This document shows positions 7,293 through 15,401 of a stretch of DNA of 46,525 nt, one piece after another (position 1 is the stretch's first letter; each line of letters starts with the position of its first letter). Made by a program: the position numbers and the translations under genes. Origin of the DNA: Deltaproteobacteria bacterium (GTDB lineage: Bacteria > Bdellovibrionota > FAC87 > UBA2466); assembly GCA_016196825.1 (NCBI GenBank), contig JACPWY010000020.1, positions 1 to 46,525 of the forward strand, given 5' to 3'. The notes beneath the pieces were generated by a model. That model did no database searches and was not told the DNA's origin. It saw only the letters and a program-made list of their open reading frames with translations.

Positions 7293-7848
7293 TGCGCCAC
7301 CTTTCCATCATCGCTTCTGCAATTTTTTGGGGCTCCACCACCTTCACACGCCCCTCCACTCTCTCGCTATCAAGAAAGTGCACACCCCAGGCAGTGAGCC
7401 GCTCGCGGTGCGCAGGGAGCAGAGGGTGCTCGGCCAAATCCCCGTTCATGGCCGGAACAAAGAGAACTCGCCCCTTCAGCCTCACAAGTTGCGCCCCAAT
7501 GAGTGTGGTCACCGCATTGTCACAAAGGCCCAGCGCCACCTTTGAGATCGTATTCAGAGTCGCCGGCACCACTAAAATCAAATCAAACGGCGCCAAATGC
7601 TCGGCATCACTAGTCAACTCTGCCACCACTTTCCGATCACACGCCCACTCCACCGAAAGCTCCGTGATGAAGCGTTTTGACTGGTCGGTCATGAAGGCGG
7701 TCGTTTCCGCTCCATGCCGGCGCAATTCTCTTATGATCTTCACTACCTCGACAGCACCAATTCCGCCGCACACGCACACAGCCACTCGCGCCCCTTTCAG
7801 AGCGTCGGAAAGCATTTCTACCGAGCGATCCTGTGTGTTTTGAATCAT
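7285..7848 (-). CDS. Flavoprotein of the CoaC/Dfp (phosphopantothenoylcysteine decarboxylase-like) family
   Basis: 187 aa from ATG 7848, preceded by AAAAGGAA about 13 bases upstream; a longer start at 7890 is possible. ARVAVCVCGGIGAVEVVKII at the N-terminus and LILVVPATLNTISKVALGLCDNAVTT are the FMN-binding motifs of HFCD flavoproteins. FVPAMNGDL corresponds to the PAMN motif that binds substrate in CoaC. It corresponds to only the decarboxylase half of CoaBC, with no CoaB synthetase half. It may perform the decarboxylation step of coenzyme A synthesis or act on another peptidyl cysteine. Confidence 0.8.
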   Translation of the reverse strand: MIQNTQDRSVEMLSDALKGARVAVCVCGGIGAVEVVKIIRELRRHGAETTAFMTDQSKRFITELSVEWACDRKVVAELTSDAEHLAPFDLILVVPATLNTISKVALGLCDNAVTTLIGAQLVRLKGRVLFVPAMNGDLAEHPLLPAHRERLTAWGVHFLDSERVEGRVKVVEPQKIAEAMMERWRSA

Positions 7849-7976
7849 AATAGGGAGATTCCTTTTGCCGGAAATCCCTGGAATTCTCAATATTCAAATA
7901 ATCTTGTTGAACTCCCCCCCCCTGTGCTAAGAATCCACAGATCTTTTCGTTAGTTTGAAGATCGAGGGAGGTTCTA

Positions 7977-8327
7977 GTGGGCGACATTTTGCTCTACGCA
8001 AAAAAATCCTGCACTCAATGTAAGAAGGCCATCGCCTTTTTGAACAAGAAAGGCGTGCAGTACCAGCTGAAAGACATTGTTCATGAGCCTCCGCCACGGA
8101 GTCTGCTGGAAAAGGTCATCCGTGCCGAGAATATTTACGCTAGCCTGAATCAAAAGAGCACCACCTACAAAGACAACCAGCTGGGCAAACGGCGTACAAC
8201 CAAGAATGAAGCGATCCGTTTGATGCTCAAGGATCCGAATCTCATTAAGCGTCCCCTCATCATCAAGGATAACAAGGCCTACCAGGGCTTTGATGAAGTC
8301 TCCTTGATGGACTTCGTTCAGACCTGA
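7977..8327 (+). CDS. ArsC/Spx-family thioredoxin-fold protein
   Basis: 116 aa from GTG 7977, with GGGAGG six bases upstream. The N-terminal strand leads into CTQC (residues about 12-15), a CxxC redox motif. IKRPLIIKDNKAYQGFDE near residues 88-105 contains the RP-containing signature of the ArsC/Spx family. Members are either arsenate reductases or, as Spx/MgsR, RNA polymerase-binding stress regulators. The sequence does not decide which. No arsenic genes are nearby, which leaves a redox or Spx-like role open. Its terminator lies inside the 3' end of the convergent ispH. Confidence 0.75.
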   Translation: MGDILLYAKKSCTQCKKAIAFLNKKGVQYQLKDIVHEPPPRSLLEKVIRAENIYASLNQKSTTYKDNQLGKRRTTKNEAIRLMLKDPNLIKRPLIIKDNKAYQGFDEVSLMDFVQT

Positions 8328-8330
8328 ATT

Positions 8331-9278
8331 TTATGTTGAATGAGCGTGGGTTGGCCTCTCCAACCCACGCAGTTCTTTTGGGGGTGAGAAATGAACTCGC
8401 TCATCCTCTAAAACAATCTCCTCCACCCGTGCCCCAAACTTTTCTTTGAGTACATTGATGACGGCCATCACCAGATCCTCTGGCGCGCTCGCACCCGCTG
8501 TCACCAATACGCTTTTTAAGCCTTTGAGGGCCTCAAGATTGAGTTCGTCGAGGCCATCGATGAGCTCAGCAGAGATCCCCTGCTCTTTGGCCGCCTCAGT
8601 GAGGCGGATGGAATTGGAACTGTTCTGGCTGCCGATGACGATGACTCGTTCCACGCGCAGTGCGAGTTCCCGAACGGCATTCTGGCGATTCTGGGTGGCA
8701 TAACAGATGTCATCTTTGGCTGGCCCCTGAATGTCCGGAAATCGCTCTTTGAGACTTTTAATGATGCGAGCGGCGTCATCGAGGCTCAGGGTCGTCTGCG
8801 TGAGATAGACCATCTTGTCGGAGATCCGCTCCAACTTTTCCACATCCTCCACGGTCTCCACGATCCGAATGCGGCCAGGGGCCTCACCTCTGATGCCTTC
8901 AACCTCATCGTGGCCGGCGTGGCCAATAAAGACAATGTCATAGCCGCGGGTGGCAAACCTCACTGCCTCAAGGTGAACTTTCGTCACTAACGGACAGGTC
9001 GCATCAATGGTTCGCAGGCGACGGTTGAATGCCGCCGTTCGAACCTGCGGGGAAACCCCATGGGCGCTGAAGAGAAGCGTCGCGCCTTCAGGCACCTCTT
9101 CAATGGAATTGGTGAAGATAGCCCCGCGTCCCTGGAAACGCTCGACGATGTGACGGTTGTGCACGATTTCGTGAAACACGTAGATGGGGCTTCCCACCAC
9201 GCCGAGAGAATAATCAAGGGCCTCTACCGCCATTCTCACACCGGCGCAAAAGCCTCGGGGACTCGCGAGCAGCACGTG
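8331..9278 (-). CDS. ispH: 4-hydroxy-3-methylbut-2-enyl diphosphate reductase
   Basis: 315 aa from ATG 9278, chosen because IspH proteins begin at the M-x-x-L-A-x-P-R-G-F-C-A-G motif; the frame is open further upstream. Cys12, Cys96 and Cys193 are the three ligands of the [4Fe-4S] cluster. HEIVHNRHIV, TIDATCPLVTKVH and YATQNRQNAV are family motifs. It catalyses the last step of the MEP pathway, reducing HMBPP to IPP and DMAPP in the cytoplasm. Its C-terminal tail after about residue 290 has no family motif I recognise and encodes, on the other strand, the terminator of the convergent gene. Confidence 0.95.
   Translation of the reverse strand, partial: HVLLASPRGFCAGVRMAVEALDYSLGVVGSPIYVFHEIVHNRHIVERFQGRGAIFTNSIEEVPEGATLLFSAHGVSPQVRTAAFNRRLRTIDATCPLVTKVHLEAVRFATRGYDIVFIGHAGHDEVEGIRGEAPGRIRIVETVEDVEKLERISDKMVYLTQTTLSLDDAARIIKSLKERFPDIQGPAKDDICYATQNRQNAVRELALRVERVIVIGSQNSSNSIRLTEAAKEQGISAELIDGLDELNLEALKGLKSVLVTAGASAPEDLVMAVINVLKEKFGARVEEIVLEDERVHFSPPKELRGLERPTHAHST
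8344..8380 (+). terminator. Terminator of the Spx-like gene, embedded in ispH
   Basis: GCGTGGGTTGG (8344-8354), loop CCTCT, CCAACCCACGC (8360-8370), then AGTTCTTTTG on the plus strand. The perfect 11-bp stem starts 17 bases after the Spx-like stop and is part of the ispH coding sequence on the opposite strand. Confidence 0.75.
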
Positions 9279-9418
9279 CATAGGAGGTCGATAATACACC
9301 GAAACGGCAGGGAATCCAGAATGGCCCAAAGCGTCATATTGATGGCTAGGTATTGAGGTTTTGGGAAAGGCTCCTATGAGACAACGGCCTCTAAGAAGGG
9401 TAAAATAGACTCTTCGCC

Positions 9419-10594
9419 ATGCTCGGATACATCCTTTCCTACATTCGCAAGTACAACGAAGCAGCCCGCTTCAACAATTCCGATCCGCTATGGCGCCAAT
9501 TGGTCTTTTACTCCCACGGCCCCGAGGATTGGCTTGTGATCGAACCGATTATGCTCGAGCTCATCCACCAATTTAAGAAGCCGATCTCCTTTGTGACGGC
9601 GAACCCTCAGGACCCCATTCGGCACATGCCTCCGATCAAGATCGCGCCCTACCTCATCGGCTCTGGCAAACTGCGTGAGCGATTTCTTGAGCGGATGGAA
9701 TGCGACACGATGGTGGTGTCCAACGAGAGCGCACTGAAGAAGCCCTTTCCGATCTCACCAAACGTGAAGAACTACACCTGTTTTTTTCCGTCTTTGAAAA
9801 GCGTGAGAGCGACTGTCTGCGAAGAGAATCTGGCAAATTTCAGCACCTTCCTGTGCAGCGCCAACCACCAGCTGCTGGATCTCCAAGACATCCAGCAAAA
9901 AACCGGTCGCAACTATCAGATCCTCCCCTGCGGCACCACGCGAATGGATCGGGCGCTCAAGATCGCTGAGGACTCGCGCCGTGTCGGGTATGACAAGACA
10001 CCGACGATTTTTGTTGCCTTCTTTGACCCCGCTCTCGACCACCGTGACACAACCGTCTCCCCCATCGTCCAGGGACTCCTCGACGCCGACTACCGAGTGA
10101 TCCTGCGCCCACCGCAGCAGTGGATCGATCGCAAGGGCAACTTCATCCGACCGATCTACGAAAGATTCGCGAGCCGCGATCTCTTTTTCCCAGACGGTGA
10201 GCAGGCCTCTGGCTATTCCATTTACCGCGCCGATTGTCTCATCACAGACAATGCCGATCTCGCTCTCGAGCTGTCGATCACGCTGGAATACCCTTTTGTA
10301 CTTTTGGATCTTGGCCAAAGTTCTGGCGCCGAGCGCGTCGAGCATTCGTTTGAGTCGACGCTCCAATCCTACGTCGGCCCCCCAATTACGGAGACTCAGC
10401 TCGACCAGTTGCCAAAGGTGGTCGCTGAACTTCTCAAGAAGAGAAACACCATTTCCACGCAGTTGAAAAACTTAAGGACGCGGGAGTTGATTAACCCAGC
10501 CCGCGCAGCACTCACAGCCGCTTTTATTCTCACAAACAAATTCCAGATGCCCGCCGTGCCACAGCCGGTCGAGACCACTACTCCCGCCGTATGA
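9419..10594 (+). CDS. CDP-glycerol glycerophosphotransferase-like protein
   Basis: 391 aa. The N-terminal third (LVFYSHGPEDWLVIEPIMLELI, then ISFVTANPQDP) resembles the first Rossmann-like lobe of TagB/TagF-type glycerophosphotransferases. The C-terminal part (GYSIYRADCLITDNADLALELSI, then PFVLLDLG) resembles their donor-binding lobe. Such enzymes transfer glycerol-phosphate or related groups onto cell-surface polymers. No signal peptide or transmembrane segment is seen, so it would act at the cytoplasmic face. The tail (AVPQPVETTTPAV) is low complexity. It overlaps convergent mtnA by 17 bases. Fold assignment is fair; substrate unknown. Confidence 0.6.
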   Translation: MLGYILSYIRKYNEAARFNNSDPLWRQLVFYSHGPEDWLVIEPIMLELIHQFKKPISFVTANPQDPIRHMPPIKIAPYLIGSGKLRERFLERMECDTMVVSNESALKKPFPISPNVKNYTCFFPSLKSVRATVCEENLANFSTFLCSANHQLLDLQDIQQKTGRNYQILPCGTTRMDRALKIAEDSRRVGYDKTPTIFVAFFDPALDHRDTTVSPIVQGLLDADYRVILRPPQQWIDRKGNFIRPIYERFASRDLFFPDGEQASGYSIYRADCLITDNADLALELSITLEYPFVLLDLGQSSGAERVEHSFESTLQSYVGPPITETQLDQLPKVVAELLKKRNTISTQLKNLRTRELINPARAALTAAFILTNKFQMPAVPQPVETTTPAV

Positions 10595-11540
10595 AGTCGC
10601 GGTATTCCTGGGGGCTATAGACTCCACTGTCCAAAACAAAACGGTGGACCATTTCAGCAGGCGTGACGTCGAAGGCCGGGTTCCAGCACGGCTCGAGAGG
10701 CCGAATCTCGTCACCGGGTCGCAATTCGATCGGGATTGCCTCGCCGTTAGGGCAATACCTGTCCACCGTCGACGCGGGGGCCGCCACCACCAACGGCACC
10801 TTGTGGTACTGGCAATTCACAGCCAGGCCATAGGTTCCGATCTTGTTCGCAAAGTCCCCATTCATGGCAATCCGATCGGCGCCCACAATCGCAAGCCCAA
10901 TGCGGAGTGTTCGCATCACTGATGCCGCCATGTTGTCGCAGATGAGGGTATAGGGAATCCCCGCGCGCTTGAGTTCCCAGGTCGTGAGACGGGCCCCCTG
11001 AAGGAGTGGGCGCGTTTCGTCGACAAACACATGAATCCTTTTTCCCTGCCGATGCGCGCGTGAAATCACGCCCAACGCGGTCCCAACGCCGCCGGTGGCT
11101 AAAGCCCCAGCATTGCAGTGAGTGATCACGGTCATCCCGTCTTGAAGCAGAGCGGCTCCCTTTTCCGCGATCCGTTCACACAACAAACGATCCTCCTCAA
11201 CAATGCGGAAGGCCTCATCGCAAACGTCGCGTTTTTCGTGATGAGCTTTGAGAAGTCGGTCCACTGCCCATGCTAAATTCACGGCGGTGGGACGGACAGC
11301 CCGCACGCGGGTCGCCACTGCGACGAAATCCCGACCACTTGGGTGGTATTGACCAAGACAAGCGGCCGCCGCCACACCGATGAGAGGAGCTCCTCGGATA
11401 CCCAATTTCTGGATGGCGGCAATCAGGTCGGGGGGATCGGTGACGTCGATCCAATTCTCCTTCAGGGGTAACGCGGTCTGATCGAGCGCCCAAATGCGCT
11501 CACCATCAAACCGGAGCGCGACCGTCTCGAAGGGTTTCAA
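10578..11540 (-). CDS. mtnA: S-methyl-5-thioribose-1-phosphate isomerase
   Basis: 320 aa from TTG 11540; an ATG at 11582 would add 14 residues. I prefer TTG because it overlaps the mtnB stop (TTGA), has GGGGAG upstream, and begins at LKPFETVALRFDG, where MtnA homology starts. GIRGAPLIGVAAA, THCNAGALATGGVGTALG (with the catalytic Cys) and GADRIAMNGDFANKIGTYG (with the catalytic Asp) are hallmark motifs. It isomerises methylthioribose-1-phosphate to methylthioribulose-1-phosphate in methionine salvage, feeding MtnB encoded just upstream. Confidence 0.93.
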   Translation of the reverse strand: MKPFETVALRFDGERIWALDQTALPLKENWIDVTDPPDLIAAIQKLGIRGAPLIGVAAAACLGQYHPSGRDFVAVATRVRAVRPTAVNLAWAVDRLLKAHHEKRDVCDEAFRIVEEDRLLCERIAEKGAALLQDGMTVITHCNAGALATGGVGTALGVISRAHRQGKRIHVFVDETRPLLQGARLTTWELKRAGIPYTLICDNMAASVMRTLRIGLAIVGADRIAMNGDFANKIGTYGLAVNCQYHKVPLVVAAPASTVDRYCPNGEAIPIELRPGDEIRPLEPCWNPAFDVTPAEMVHRFVLDSGVYSPQEYRDFIRRE

Positions 11541-12187
11541 AGTGTCTTCTCCCCGAGTTCCTGTCGACGAGCTTTCAGCCAATCAATCTCAGCTTGCGGC
11601 AACGCCTTTGCGCCACCGAGCCTCTCGGCCGTAGCGAGAATAATCGCTGCGTGCTCCATCCTCTCAATTCCATTGAGCGCCTCTTCCAGGGTCTCGCCCC
11701 AGGCCAGCGCTCCGTGACGACCCAAGACCATCGCTCGCGACAGGGGAAGAAACGGAAGAATGCTGCCGGCAAGCCCCAATCCGCCCGGCCGGGCAAAGGG
11801 CACAATCGGAATAGAGCCCACCGCGAGGATCGCTTCCGAAAAACTGTCGCAGGTGAGCTCGGTGAGCTCAGGGCGCGCGATGGACCACGCTACAAGAGTG
11901 GGAGGGTGCGCATGAATAACTGCGCGAGCCTTGGGACATCGACGAAAAACCGCGCAATGCATCTCGGTTTCGCTGGATGGCTCCCCGGAACGGACCCGAC
12001 CATCGATGGCCACCTCGGCCAAGGGAATCGGCTGGCGGTACCCTTTATTCACGCCACTGGCTGTTATCCAAAAAGTATCGCCCTCATCTTTGAGACTGAA
12101 ATTCCCGTCGGCGGCGGCCAGATAGTTTTTTTGGCTTAACCAACGCCCCATTTCGGAAAGCTGGGCCTGAGCGGTCTCTCTCGTCAT
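11537..12187 (-). CDS. mtnB: Methylthioribulose-1-phosphate dehydratase-like class II aldolase
   Basis: 216 aa from ATG 12187; the frame is open upstream to 12226, but the N-terminus MTRETAQAQLSEMGRWL matches the expected first helix. GNFSLK, the ASGVNKG phosphate loop and the Zn-binding HAHPPTLVAWS motif identify the class II aldolase/adducin fold. The third Zn-ligand His lies in MVLGRHGALAWG. Pairing with mtnA by a 4-base overlap specifies the methionine-salvage dehydratase rather than fuculose- or ribulose-phosphate aldolases. It dehydrates methylthioribulose-1-P. No other mtn gene is in the window. Confidence 0.85.
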   Translation of the reverse strand: MTRETAQAQLSEMGRWLSQKNYLAAADGNFSLKDEGDTFWITASGVNKGYRQPIPLAEVAIDGRVRSGEPSSETEMHCAVFRRCPKARAVIHAHPPTLVAWSIARPELTELTCDSFSEAILAVGSIPIVPFARPGGLGLAGSILPFLPLSRAMVLGRHGALAWGETLEEALNGIERMEHAAIILATAERLGGAKALPQAEIDWLKARRQELGEKTL

Positions 12188-12271
12188 AGTGCTTCCCAGC
12201 CTAATGGCAGGCCAAAACCTTGACAATGAAATCGCTCAAGATCGTAAGGCATACGGCCGAAAAGCATTCTG

Positions 12272-13081
12272 ATGAAGCGCATCATCAGCATAGGCCTTAT
12301 CTTCCTTTCGACCTCCGGCTGGGCGGCCAAGGTGGTGGGAACGGCCCGGGAGAATGGCGACACGGCCCTAGTGAAGTTTGCCCACTACGGCCAGGTTTAC
12401 TACCACTGGGTGATCAACGATCTCGTGTGCCTGTCGCGTTCACTCAAAAACAGTATCGTCTGCGGGCGTGTGGCCCAATACGACAACACCTTCACGGTCG
12501 TGCGCCTGGCGAAGATCAACGCCCATTTTGAAATGAATGAGGACGTGAAGATCCTCTACTCCAAGACTCGTCGGTCGCCCGCGTCCCCGGGCGAGACATC
12601 GATGACGGCTGCATCCCCTTTGCATTCGCGCGTCCTGACCACGTTAGGACTGGGCACCGGTTTCTCATACTTACTATTTGAAGGCCAGGTTCAGTATGGC
12701 CTCACCAAGAAAGTTACGCTCGGCCTGACGGTCCCCTTCGCAAGCACCAGTGATGGCACCAACGTGACCCAGGCCGTGGGCGGAGTGTTAAATGGCGCCT
12801 ACTACCTCACCGAAAGATTCAGCGGTTATCTCTTTGAGGCGGGCATCGGCGCCTACTCAATCACTCGCTCCACGACGCTCTCAGCGGCCACGACTAACGA
12901 CATGCCCCTGATGATCTACAGCACCTTCGGCTGGAAAGGGAAAATCAATCGGGGCCGATTCAACCTGGGCATCTCTGGTGGCCTCCAGTATGTCGCGGGG
13001 AGTTCGACCTATTCGTCGGTTTTCACCGACTTCAACGGACTCCTGCCGCTGCTTAAGCTCACAGCCGGCGTTGAATTCTAA
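12272..13081 (+). CDS. Secreted outer-membrane beta-barrel-like protein
   Basis: 269 aa. Residues 1-18 are a Sec signal peptide (MKRIISIGLIFLSTSGWA). Residues about 20-105 form a small beta-rich region with two Cys. Residues about 115-269 are amphipathic strands rich in Gly, Tyr and Thr (for example LLFEGQVQYGLTKKVTLGLTV, broken by loops), ending in a terminal Phe (LTAGVEF). That end is the usual signature of an outer-membrane barrel. I recognise no specific family. Its end overlaps convergent hutU by four bases. Confidence 0.6.
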   Translation: MKRIISIGLIFLSTSGWAAKVVGTARENGDTALVKFAHYGQVYYHWVINDLVCLSRSLKNSIVCGRVAQYDNTFTVVRLAKINAHFEMNEDVKILYSKTRRSPASPGETSMTAASPLHSRVLTTLGLGTGFSYLLFEGQVQYGLTKKVTLGLTVPFASTSDGTNVTQAVGGVLNGAYYLTERFSGYLFEAGIGAYSITRSTTLSAATTNDMPLMIYSTFGWKGKINRGRFNLGISGGLQYVAGSSTYSSVFTDFNGLLPLLKLTAGVEF

Positions 13082-15018
13082 TTCGGCAGAGTAATCACAA
13101 CTCCGGTGCTCAGTACCTCTTGCGCAACCTCAATCGCGTGAGGATTCTTTGCCCACGCGCGCCGCGCGACGCCGACAAGCACATCCCAAGGAATCGCATC
13201 CCGAATGATCTCATCGATTCGCTCTGATCCGTCGAGAACCAGACCAAAGCCACCGTTGATAGCCTTACCAATGCCGGTGCCGCCACCATTGTGAAGGGCC
13301 ACGAGGCTCATCCCGCGAGCTGCGTTACCGGCGAAACTTTGGATCGCCATGTCGGCCGTGATGTTGGAACCATCTTTGATGTTGCTCGTCTCTCGAAAAG
13401 GGGAATCTGTGCCGCCCGTATCGTGATGATCGCGCCCCAGCAAGATGGGCCCACACTTTTTCAATCGCACCAGCTCATTGAATTTGAGCGCGATTTCCCG
13501 GCGCCCGGTCGCGTCCTGATACAAAATGCGAGCCTGACTCCCCACTACCAGACGGTGTCTGGCCGCCTCCATCACCCAGCGGTGGTTGTCGCGATCCTGA
13601 TAGCGCAGCTCACTGCGAAGGCCCAAAATCGTTTCTGCTGCGACGCGATCGGTGAGCGCGAGGTCCTCGTCTTTAAGACTGAGACACACCCAACGAAATG
13701 GACCATACCCGTAATCAAAGAGCTCGGGCCCCAGGATGTCCTCGACATAGCTCGGAAACACGAATCCTTCGAGGGTGTTCTCACCGTTTTTCGCAACGTC
13801 CATTCGCCCCGCATCGAACACCGCTTTCAGGAAGGCGTTGCCATAATCAAAGAAATAGGCGCCTGCTGTTACGAGAGCCTGCACGGCCGTGAAGTGAGCG
13901 GAGAGGGAATGATCGACCTTGGCCCGAAAGGCCTTGGGATCTTCCGACAGAAGTCGGGTGCGCTCTGCAAAACTGAGCCCCTTCGGGCAGTAGCCGCCGT
14001 CGTACACAGCGTGACAGCTCGTCTGATCGGACAGGAGATCGATCGTGACCCGTTCCTTCACAAACCACTCGAGAAGATCGACGATGTTCCCCTGAAAAGC
14101 GATCGCTCGCCCCTCCCCATTCTTCAATGCCTCTTTCGCTCGTCGGAAAGCCACCGCGGGATCCTCCGCCATCTCGTCGATCCAGCCTTGCGCCAGCCGG
14201 GTCTGCACCCGAGACCCGTCCACCTCGGCGATGATCCCCACCCCTTGGGCTATCTTTACCGCCTTTCCTTGGGCTCCGCTCATGCCGCCTAATCCGGATG
14301 AGACAAAGAGCTTGCCCCTGAGATCATCTTTGATGCCCAAGAACTTTCTCCCAGCAATGAGGAGTGTGTTGAAAGTACCGTGCACAATCCCCTGGGGGCC
14401 GATATACATCCAACCGCCTGCTGTCATCTGCCCATAGTTGGAAACCCCAAGGGCCGCGGCCCGCGCCCAATCGGCGGCATTGTCAAACTGCCCTACCATC
14501 AGACCGTTGGTGATGATCACACGCGGCGCGCGCGGGTGAGATGGAAAAAGTCCCAGAGGATGGCCCGACTGCACAACGAGTGTGGAGTCGTGGGTCAGCC
14601 GGGCGAGGTAGTGTTGGATGAGCCGATACTGCATCCAGTTCTGACAGACCTGCCCGGTCTCGCCATAGGTCACGAGCTCATAGGGGTAAAGAGCAATCTC
14701 AAAGTCGAGATTGTTGTCCATCATGAGCTGAAAGGCTTTTCCTTCAAGACAAAGCCCTGAGTAGGTCTCAACAGGTTTTGCGAAGATGGCGCCGGCCGGG
14801 CGAAAACGATAACCGTAGATGCGCCCGCGGGCTGCGAGTTCGTCGGAGAATTCACGAGCGAGTTCAGCGTGGAACTTCTTGGGAAGGTAGCGAAGCGTGT
14901 TCTCCACGGCGAGGACTTTGTCATGGGCGGAGAGCGAAGAGATTCGCTTTGGCGCTCTGCGATATTTGGGGTCGAAGGTTGGTACCGGTGGCAAAGCCGC
15001 GAGTTCAAGTGGATTCAT
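13078..15018 (-). CDS. hutU: Urocanate hydratase
   Basis: 646 aa, longer than the usual ~555 aa enzyme. GLGGMSGAQGKA (NAD-binding), the TSCHAVYDGGYCPKGLSF segment with the conserved reactive-region Cys, and NAARGMSLVALHNGGGTGIG near the C-terminus are urocanase motifs. The enzyme uses tightly bound NAD+ to hydrate urocanate to imidazolone propionate in histidine breakdown. The extra length lies in the N-terminal region and in the segment after residue 430, a layout I associate with a long urocanase subfamily. No hutH, hutI or hutG is in the window, so the rest of the pathway must lie elsewhere. Confidence 0.92.
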   Translation of the reverse strand: MNPLELAALPPVPTFDPKYRRAPKRISSLSAHDKVLAVENTLRYLPKKFHAELAREFSDELAARGRIYGYRFRPAGAIFAKPVETYSGLCLEGKAFQLMMDNNLDFEIALYPYELVTYGETGQVCQNWMQYRLIQHYLARLTHDSTLVVQSGHPLGLFPSHPRAPRVIITNGLMVGQFDNAADWARAAALGVSNYGQMTAGGWMYIGPQGIVHGTFNTLLIAGRKFLGIKDDLRGKLFVSSGLGGMSGAQGKAVKIAQGVGIIAEVDGSRVQTRLAQGWIDEMAEDPAVAFRRAKEALKNGEGRAIAFQGNIVDLLEWFVKERVTIDLLSDQTSCHAVYDGGYCPKGLSFAERTRLLSEDPKAFRAKVDHSLSAHFTAVQALVTAGAYFFDYGNAFLKAVFDAGRMDVAKNGENTLEGFVFPSYVEDILGPELFDYGYGPFRWVCLSLKDEDLALTDRVAAETILGLRSELRYQDRDNHRWVMEAARHRLVVGSQARILYQDATGRREIALKFNELVRLKKCGPILLGRDHHDTGGTDSPFRETSNIKDGSNITADMAIQSFAGNAARGMSLVALHNGGGTGIGKAINGGFGLVLDGSERIDEIIRDAIPWDVLVGVARRAWAKNPHAIEVAQEVLSTGVVITLPN

Positions 15019-15092
15019 GCAGCCATCTTACTCGGAGAGGGAGACAGTGTTAAGGTGCGAGGATTGAGGGAGAATCTTAAGATTAAAACTAA

Positions 15093-15270
15093 CAGTCTCC
15101 TGAAAAACCCGCTTTGGAGGGAAAAAAATGATTTTTCGAGCGAGACGAGGAAGACGAACAAAAGGCCCGGAGGCGGCCATGGAATGGCCGTCGAGGACCT
15201 TTTGTGAGTCTGACGAAGGCGTAGCCGAAAAAGCATTTTTTTACCCCAAATGGGGTTTTTCAGGAGACTG
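15093..15270. mobile_element. 178-bp MITE-like palindromic element with 4-bp target duplication
   Basis: The ends CAGTCTCCTGAAAAACCC (15093-15110) and GGGTTTTTCAGGAGACTG (15253-15270) are perfect 18-bp terminal inverted repeats. The interior is also imperfectly self-complementary (AAAAAATGATTTTTCG near the left end answers CGAAAAAGCATTTTTT near the right; ACAAAAGG answers CCTTTTGT), so the whole element can fold into one long hairpin. CTAA flanks both ends directly (15089-15092 and 15271-15274), as expected of a 4-bp target-site duplication of YTAR type. It has no transposase. The right end lies 25 bases before tRNA-Sec. Confidence 0.8.
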
Positions 15271-15295
15271 CTAAGCTCAGTTCTAACGGTTAGAT

Positions 15296-15392
15296 GGGAG
15301 TGGATGGGCGACTGGTGAGCCTCCCGGGCTTCAACCCCGGCGGACCGTTCCTTGTAAGGAAGGGTTGGTGGGTTCGATTCCCACCCCTCCCG
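15296..15392 (+). tRNA. selC: tRNA-Sec (anticodon UCA)
   Basis: 97 nt. The anticodon arm CCGGG-CTTCAAC-CCCGG has anticodon UCA. The long variable arm contains the self-complementary TTCCTTGTAAGGAA, and the T-arm is GTGGG-TTCGATT-CCCAC. The acceptor 5' GGGAG pairs with CTCCC before discriminator G; as I fold it there is one T-C mismatch at position 6 before G7 and G8 pair. CCA is not encoded. Long extra arm plus UCA identifies selenocysteine tRNA. It implies selA, selB and selD elsewhere; none are in this window. Confidence 0.93.
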
Positions 15393-15401
15393 ATTATCGG
15401 G

